Below are positions 6,479 through 10,603 of a stretch of DNA of 10,603 nucleotides, one piece after another. A program made the position numbers and the translations under genes. Origin of the DNA: JBOGDS01 sp050743075 (GTDB lineage Bacteria; Actinomycetota; Actinomycetes; Jiangellales; Jiangellaceae); contig JBOGDS010000109.1 of NCBI GenBank assembly GCA_050743075.1, positions 1-10,603 on the forward strand, in the 5' to 3' direction. Position 1 is the stretch's first letter; each line of letters starts with the position of its first letter. The notes below the pieces were generated by a model. It worked only from the letters and a program-made list of their open reading frames with translations, was not told the origin of the DNA and ran no database searches.

Positions 6479-6485
6479 GCGGCAC

Positions 6486-8228
6486 GTGTTCGAGGAGATC
6501 CGGATCCGCGGCCTGGGCGTCATCGACGACGCCGAGTTGGAGCTCGGCCCAGGCTTCACTGTCGTCACCGGCGAGACCGGTGCGGGCAAGACCATGGTGC
6601 TCACCGGGCTCGGCCTGCTGATGGGCGGTCGGGCCGACGCGGGTGCGGTGCGGTCCGGCGCGGACAAGGCCGTCGTCGAGGGCAGGGTGCGGCTGGATCC
6701 CGGCGGCGCCGCGGCAGCCAGGGCAGCCGACGCCGGTGCCGATCTCGACGACGGCGACCTGCTGCTCTCCCGGGCGGTGTCGGTCGAGGGGCGTTCCCGT
6801 GCCTTCCTGGGCGGCCGCTCGGTGCCGGTCGGCGTCCTGGCCGAGCTGGCCGACGATCTCGTGGCGGTCCACGGGCAGAGCGACCAGCAGCGGCTCCTGC
6901 GCCCGGCGCTGCAGCGGCAGGCGCTGGACCGGTTCGCCGGCGACGACGTCGTCAAGCCCCTGGCCGTGTACGCGGAGCGCTACGCACGGCTTCGCGCGGT
7001 CGAGACGGAACTGGAGGAGGTCACGACCCGCTCGCGGGAGCGCGCCCAGGAGGCCGACCTGCTGCGGCTCGGCCTGGCCGAGATCGAGCACGTAGAGCCG
7101 CAGCCCGGGGAGGACGCTGCCCTGGCTGCGGAGGACGGACGGCTTGCGTACGCGGACGCGCTCCGCGAGGCGGCCGTCGCCGCGCACGGCCAGCTGGCCG
7201 CGGACGACAGCGGCGTCGAGGCGGTGGACGCACTCGGGCTGGTGGCAGCTGCCCGACGTTTCCTGGAACCGCAGCACGACCACGATCCGGCCCTGGCCGG
7301 GCTGGCCGGCCGGCTGGCCGAGGTCTCCTACCTGCTGGCCGACATGGCGGCCGATCTCGCGGCGTACGCGGCGGACGTCGAAACCGACCCTGCGCGGCTG
7401 GCTGCAGTCCAGGACCGGCGGGCGGCACTGGGCGCCCTGACCCGCAAGTACGGTGACGACACCGACGCCGTCCTGGCGTGGGCCGACCGGGCATCGCGCC
7501 GCCTGCTCGAGCTCGACGGCGACGACGAGCGAGTCGCCGGCCTGAGGGACGAGCGCGAGCACCTGCGCCGCGAGCTCGCCGACCTCGCGGCACGTGTGTC
7601 CGCCGGCCGCGCCGCCGCCGCACAACGGTTCGCCGACGCGGTGGGCGACGAGCTCAGTGCCCTCGCCATGCCGCAGGCCAGCGTCGTCGTGCAGGTCACC
7701 CAGCGGGCCGACCCGGCCGGTCTTGTCCTCGCCGGCACGGCGGTCGCGTTCGGACCGACCGGGGCCGACGACGTCGAGATGCTGTTCTCAGCTCACGCCG
7801 GGGCCGCGCCACGGCCGTTGGACAAGGGCGCCTCCGGCGGTGAGCTGTCCCGGCTCATGCTCGCCGTCGAGGTGGTCTTCGTCGGCGCCGACCCGGTGCC
7901 CACGTTCGTGTTCGACGAAGTCGATGCCGGTGTCGGCGGCAAGGCCGCCGTCGAGGTCGGCCGGCGGCTGGCCCGGCTCGCGCGCAGCGCACAGGTGCTC
8001 GTCGTCACGCACCTCCCTCAGGTCGCAGCGTTCGCCGACCGGCACCTGCGGGTCGTCAAGAGTGAGAACGGCCGCGTGACCCGCAGCGGCGTCGTCACCC
8101 TCGACGACGACGGCCGGGTCCAGGAGCTGTCGCGCATGCTCGCGGGCCTGGAGGGGTCGGCGACGGCGCGGGCACACGCCGAGGAGCTGCTGGCCGCCGC
8201 GGCCAGCAGCAAGTCCGGCATCCCCTGA
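6486..8228 (+). CDS. recN: DNA repair protein RecN
   Basis: RecN is an SMC-like ATPase that acts early in recombinational repair of double-strand breaks, helping hold DNA ends together with RecA. The 580-residue length is normal. The N-terminal half-ATPase has Walker A GETGAGKT (29-36), preceded by the family start FEEIRIRGLGVIDDAELEL. A Gln-loop segment VHGQSDQQRLL follows, then a long Ala/Glu/Arg-rich helical middle that fits the short RecN coiled coil. The C-terminal half has the ABC signature KGASGGELSR (447-456), Walker B ending FDEVD (476-480) and the THLPQ switch (508-512). All ATPase motifs are intact. The GTG start is 10 nt after nadK. The intervening bases offer a possible leaderless promoter, so recN may have its own transcript as well as read-through. 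Confidence 0.97.
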   Translation: MFEEIRIRGLGVIDDAELELGPGFTVVTGETGAGKTMVLTGLGLLMGGRADAGAVRSGADKAVVEGRVRLDPGGAAAARAADAGADLDDGDLLLSRAVSVEGRSRAFLGGRSVPVGVLAELADDLVAVHGQSDQQRLLRPALQRQALDRFAGDDVVKPLAVYAERYARLRAVETELEEVTTRSRERAQEADLLRLGLAEIEHVEPQPGEDAALAAEDGRLAYADALREAAVAAHGQLAADDSGVEAVDALGLVAAARRFLEPQHDHDPALAGLAGRLAEVSYLLADMAADLAAYAADVETDPARLAAVQDRRAALGALTRKYGDDTDAVLAWADRASRRLLELDGDDERVAGLRDEREHLRRELADLAARVSAGRAAAAQRFADAVGDELSALAMPQASVVVQVTQRADPAGLVLAGTAVAFGPTGADDVEMLFSAHAGAAPRPLDKGASGGELSRLMLAVEVVFVGADPVPTFVFDEVDAGVGGKAAVEVGRRLARLARSAQVLVVTHLPQVAAFADRHLRVVKSENGRVTRSGVVTLDDDGRVQELSRMLAGLEGSATARAHAEELLAAAASSKSGIP

Positions 8229-8303
8229 CCGCCGCACGCCAACGAGAAGGGTGGCACCGGGCCTGCTCACCTGGGGGTGACAGAAAGTAAGGTCCGGACG
8301 TGG

Positions 8304-8309
8304 CAGGAT
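8304..8309 (+). promoter_or_regulatory. Overlapping -10-like box / ribosome binding site before steA
   Basis: CAGGAT ends 7 nt before the GTG at 8317, the leaderless spacing also seen before recN and DUF1015. The AGGA inside it (8305-8308) could equally act as a Shine-Dalgarno sequence 8 nt before the same GTG. Further upstream, TAAGGT (8288-8293) is a second -10-like hexamer. Which is used cannot be decided here. Confidence 0.35.
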
Positions 8310-8316
8310 GCCGCCA

Positions 8317-9507
8317 GTGAGGATCCCCGCGTTGCGTCGCCGCAGGTCGGCCGACCTGCCCGGAGTCAGCGGCGTCGTGCGGATCGACCGGCGGACGAAG
8401 AACCTCACCAGGCGCCTACGCGCCGGCGAGATCGCCGTCATCGACCATGTCGACCTGGACCGGGTGAGCGCCGAGGCGCTGGTGGCCTGCGGGGCCGGCG
8501 CCGTGGTCAACGTCCGCCCGTCGGTGAGCGGCCGGTACCCGAACCTGGGCCCGGAGATCCTGGTCGAGGCCGGCATCCCGCTGCTCGATGCCGTGGGCAG
8601 CGATCTGCTGTCACAGGTGCACGAGGGCGAGTTCCTCCGCGTCGACGGCGACATCCTGTACCGCGACACGCCCACCGACAGCGTCCCCGTCGGGAAGGGC
8701 CAGCGGCACACCCCGGACACCATCGCCGACCTCATGAACTCCGCCCGGGAGGGGGTCTCGTCACAGCTCGAGGCCTTCGCGGCCAACACGATGGAGTATC
8801 TGAAGGCGGAGAAGGACCTGCTGCTCGACGGTGTCGGCGTCCCGGACATCGACACGTCCTTGCGTGACCGCCACGTCCTCATCGTGGTGCGGGGGTACGA
8901 CTACAAGGAAGACCTGGCCATGCTGGGTCACTACATCCGTGAGTACCGGCCCGTCCTGGTCGGCGTCGACGGTGGCGCGGATGCACTGGTGGAGGCCGGC
9001 CTGCGCCCGGACCTGATCGTTGGCGACATGGACTCGGTGTCCGACGCCACCCTGCGTAGCGGTGCTGAGCTCGTCGTCCACGCGTACCGGGACGGCCGCG
9101 CACCCGGCCTCGAGCGGCTGGAGCGGCTCGGCCTGCGCGGCGTCGCGTTCCCGGCCACCGGCACCAGTGAAGACGTCGCCATGCTGCTGGCCGACGACAA
9201 GGGCGCCAGCCTGATCGTCGCCGTGGGCACCCACTACACCCTGGTCGAGTTCCTGGACAAGGGGCGCTCGGGCATGGCCAGCACGTTCCTGACCCGGTTG
9301 CGCGTGGGCAGCAAGCTCATCGACGCCAAGGGAGTGAGCCGCCTGTACCGCGGCCGCATACCCGCATGGACGCTCGTGCTGCTGGTGGTCGCCGGACTCC
9401 TGGCGGTAGCGGTGGCGATCGGCGCCACGCCCACCGGCCAGGCGTACGTCGAGGTCGTCGGGTCGTGGTGGGACCGTTTCCTCTTCTGGCTGCGAGGGCT
9501 GTTCTGA
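8317..9507 (+). CDS. steA: SteA-like membrane-anchored protein with thiamine-pyrophosphokinase-like fold
   Basis: The protein has 396 residues. It corresponds to M. tuberculosis Rv1697 and Corynebacterium SteA, a partner of SteB in the RipC-FtsEX pathway for daughter-cell separation. The N-terminal part contains GEIAVIDHVDLDRVSAEALV and the conserved SGRYPNLGPEILV (71-83). The middle resembles thiamine pyrophosphokinase, with VDGGAD (217-222), VGDMDSVSD (235-243) and GTSED (282-286). TFLTRLRVGSKLIDAKGVSRLYR is a highly conserved block before a single membrane helix (about 352-370). A short Trp-rich tail follows. The large domain is expected in the cytoplasm. GTG 8317 is preferred because AGGA lies 8 nt upstream. 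ATG 8308 is the alternative (399 aa), but its G-rich signal touches the start. steB begins 1 nt after the stop. Confidence 0.9.
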   Translation: MRIPALRRRRSADLPGVSGVVRIDRRTKNLTRRLRAGEIAVIDHVDLDRVSAEALVACGAGAVVNVRPSVSGRYPNLGPEILVEAGIPLLDAVGSDLLSQVHEGEFLRVDGDILYRDTPTDSVPVGKGQRHTPDTIADLMNSAREGVSSQLEAFAANTMEYLKAEKDLLLDGVGVPDIDTSLRDRHVLIVVRGYDYKEDLAMLGHYIREYRPVLVGVDGGADALVEAGLRPDLIVGDMDSVSDATLRSGAELVVHAYRDGRAPGLERLERLGLRGVAFPATGTSEDVAMLLADDKGASLIVAVGTHYTLVEFLDKGRSGMASTFLTRLRVGSKLIDAKGVSRLYRGRIPAWTLVLLVVAGLLAVAVAIGATPTGQAYVEVVGSWWDRFLFWLRGLF

Positions 9508-9508
9508 C

Positions 9509-10438
9509 GTGATCGACTTCCGCTACCACCTGGTCTCCATCATCGCGATCTTCTTCGCGCTGGCCACCGGCATCATCCTGGGCGCCGGGCCGTTCGACGA
9601 ACGCTCCGAAGAGGTGATCGCCGACCAGCTGGCGCTGATCCGGGACAGAAACCAGGAACTCCAGAACGAGATCGACACGCTGGAGGGCGACCGGGAGTTC
9701 CAGGAGACCTTCATCCAGGCCGTGACTCCTCGGGTCGTCGATGGCGAGCTGGACGAACGGCGGGTCCTGCTCGTCGTCCTGCCCGGTGTGGAGGACCAGT
9801 TGCGCGACAGTGTGCGCACCGACCTGGAGGCTGCCGGGGCGACCGTGCCGGCGACCATGACGATTCAGCCGACCTGGACCGATGCGGAGTCCGAGACCGT
9901 CCTGGACGAGTTGGCCGTGGAGCTGGTGAGTCTGTCCGGCGCGACGCTGCCCGAGGATGGCGATGGATTCGACCGCGGCTCTGCCGTACTCGCGGGTGCC
10001 CTGTTGGCCGGCCCGGACGATCTCGAAGAGGGCATCGACGCGGCGGCTCTCGCAGGCTTCACCGAGGCCGACCTCGTCATCGTCGACGGCGACCTGGAGT
10101 CCGAGTCGAACCTGGCCGTCGTGCTGGCGGGCCCGCCGCCGGAGGACGACCCCGAGCGCCGCAACGGCACTCTGGTCTCACTGGCCGAGGGGCTCGACCG
10201 GGCCGGCAGCGGCACCGTGGTCGCAGGGCCTGCGGCCGCGGCTGCCGAGACCGGGCTGCTGACGGTGATCCGTGACGGCAGTGGGGGTGTCTCGACGGTC
10301 GACTCGACCGAGCTTCCCTCCGCGCGGCTGGCTGTCGTGCTGGCGACCGCCGAGCAGGACGCCGGCGGTGTCGGCCACTACGGCAAGGTCAACGCCGCCG
10401 ATGGTGCCGTGCCCGAGCAGGAGAGCGGCGAGTCATGA
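9509..10438 (+). CDS. steB: SteB/MctB family envelope protein (copper-transporter MctB family, PF11382)
   Basis: The protein has 309 residues. The N-terminus MIDFRYHLVSIIAIFFALATG begins a signal-anchor helix (about 8-29). An Asp/Glu/Gln-rich coiled coil (30-72) follows, then a mixed extracytoplasmic domain ending with the conserved VGHYG (288-292). Mycobacterial Rv1698 (MctB) was linked to copper tolerance, while the corynebacterial homologue SteB works with SteA in cell separation. This protein has no cysteine and only two histidines (7 and 290), so a metal-handling role is not obvious and the SteB role fits better (inference). The GTG at 9509 follows the steA stop by 1 nt, and the stop overlaps the next ATG in ATGA, so the three are probably translated as one unit. 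Confidence 0.92.
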   Translation: MIDFRYHLVSIIAIFFALATGIILGAGPFDERSEEVIADQLALIRDRNQELQNEIDTLEGDREFQETFIQAVTPRVVDGELDERRVLLVVLPGVEDQLRDSVRTDLEAAGATVPATMTIQPTWTDAESETVLDELAVELVSLSGATLPEDGDGFDRGSAVLAGALLAGPDDLEEGIDAAALAGFTEADLVIVDGDLESESNLAVVLAGPPPEDDPERRNGTLVSLAEGLDRAGSGTVVAGPAAAAAETGLLTVIRDGSGGVSTVDSTELPSARLAVVLATAEQDAGGVGHYGKVNAADGAVPEQESGES

Positions 10439-10603
10439 GCCGTCGTGTGGTCCCGACGCTGATGGCGGCCGTCATCGGAGCCGGCATCGCCCGGGCGGTG
10501 CAGAGGCGCCTCGAGAGCGACCCCCCAGGCGGCTCCCGGCGATGGGAACGGGTCAACCACCGAGGCCGCACGGTGACGTTGGCGGCCGGCCCGGCCGTGG
10601 CTG
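10435..10603 (+). CDS. N-terminus of a membrane protein, possibly MraY/WecA-like phosphoglycosyl transferase (partial)
   Basis: Only the first 56 codons are inside the window; the reading frame is open at the edge. Residues 5-22 are hydrophobic (VVPTLMAAVIGAGIARAV), consistent with a first membrane helix. A conserved-looking segment WERVNHRGRTVTLAAGPAVA (37-56) resembles the first loop of a MraY/WecA-like (family 4 phosphoglycosyl transferase) group that I recall next to steB in some actinobacteria. The catalytic Asp motifs would be downstream and cannot be checked. ATG 10435 overlaps the steB stop by 4 nt, so it belongs to the steA-steB transcript. Confidence 0.6.
   Translation, partial: MSRRVVPTLMAAVIGAGIARAVQRRLESDPPGGSRRWERVNHRGRTVTLAAGPAVA

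Noticed and set aside
6478..6493. LexA box at the recN start (GTTCGA half-site at 6488-6493)
   Set aside because: The mirror half TCGAAC is absent (2 of 6 match), so no palindrome exists.
5342..6955. 537-codon reverse-strand open frame opposite tlyA, nadK and recN
   Set aside because: It runs antisense through three well-supported genes, is rich in Arg/Ser/Pro/Ala as expected for a GC shadow frame, and shows no family motif.
6387..8882. Two long reverse-strand frames (6387-7625 and 7788-8882)
   Set aside because: They shadow recN and steA, whose motifs are intact on the forward strand.

Overview
The window comes from the chromosome of a high-GC Gram-positive bacterium (an actinomycete). This rests on the very GC-rich, GTG-tolerant coding sequence and on a gene order I recognise from actinobacteria: TPR protein, HAD phosphatase, small protein, tlyA, nadK, recN, steA, steB. 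It matches the Mycobacterium tuberculosis Rv1691-Rv1698 block. The sequence does not fix a genus. Compared with the mycobacterial order as I recall it, an SSB-like gene and a reverse-strand DUF1015 gene sit between the TPR and HAD genes, and a ribosomal RNA operon end replaces the upstream tyrS/lipoprotein side.

Positions 1-692 are the end of an rRNA operon: the last ~455 nt of 23S rRNA (including the peptidyl-transferase loop and sarcin-ricin loop), a 71-nt spacer, 5S rRNA and a strong hairpin terminator. From 744 the forward strand carries a TPR protein with a long Arg/Gly-rich head, then an SSB-like OB-fold protein. A DUF1015 protein (2069-3385) runs the other way, overlaps the SSB-like gene tail to tail by 50 nt, and diverges from the HAD phosphatase across 68 nt.

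From 3454 everything is forward and tightly packed: HAD-IIA phosphatase; 74-aa conserved small protein; TlyA rRNA 2'-O-methyltransferase; NAD kinase (ATGA overlap with tlyA); RecN (10 nt after nadK); SteA; SteB/MctB (1 nt after steA); and the first 56 codons of a membrane protein (ATGA overlap) that resembles MraY/WecA-type phosphoglycosyl transferases. The cluster joins ribosome modification, NADP supply, double-strand-break repair and cell-envelope separation. The shared layout suggests conserved co-transcription, not one pathway.

I see no CRISPR array, transposase, tRNA, phage gene or recognisable defence system. Points worth a second look are the SSB-like protein without an acidic tip and the CCACA-rich DNA before it, SteA's partly retained thiamine-pyrophosphokinase motifs, a TlyA linker unlike the mycobacterial one, three TANNNT-like boxes exactly 7 nt before start codons, and the truncated MraY-like gene after steB.
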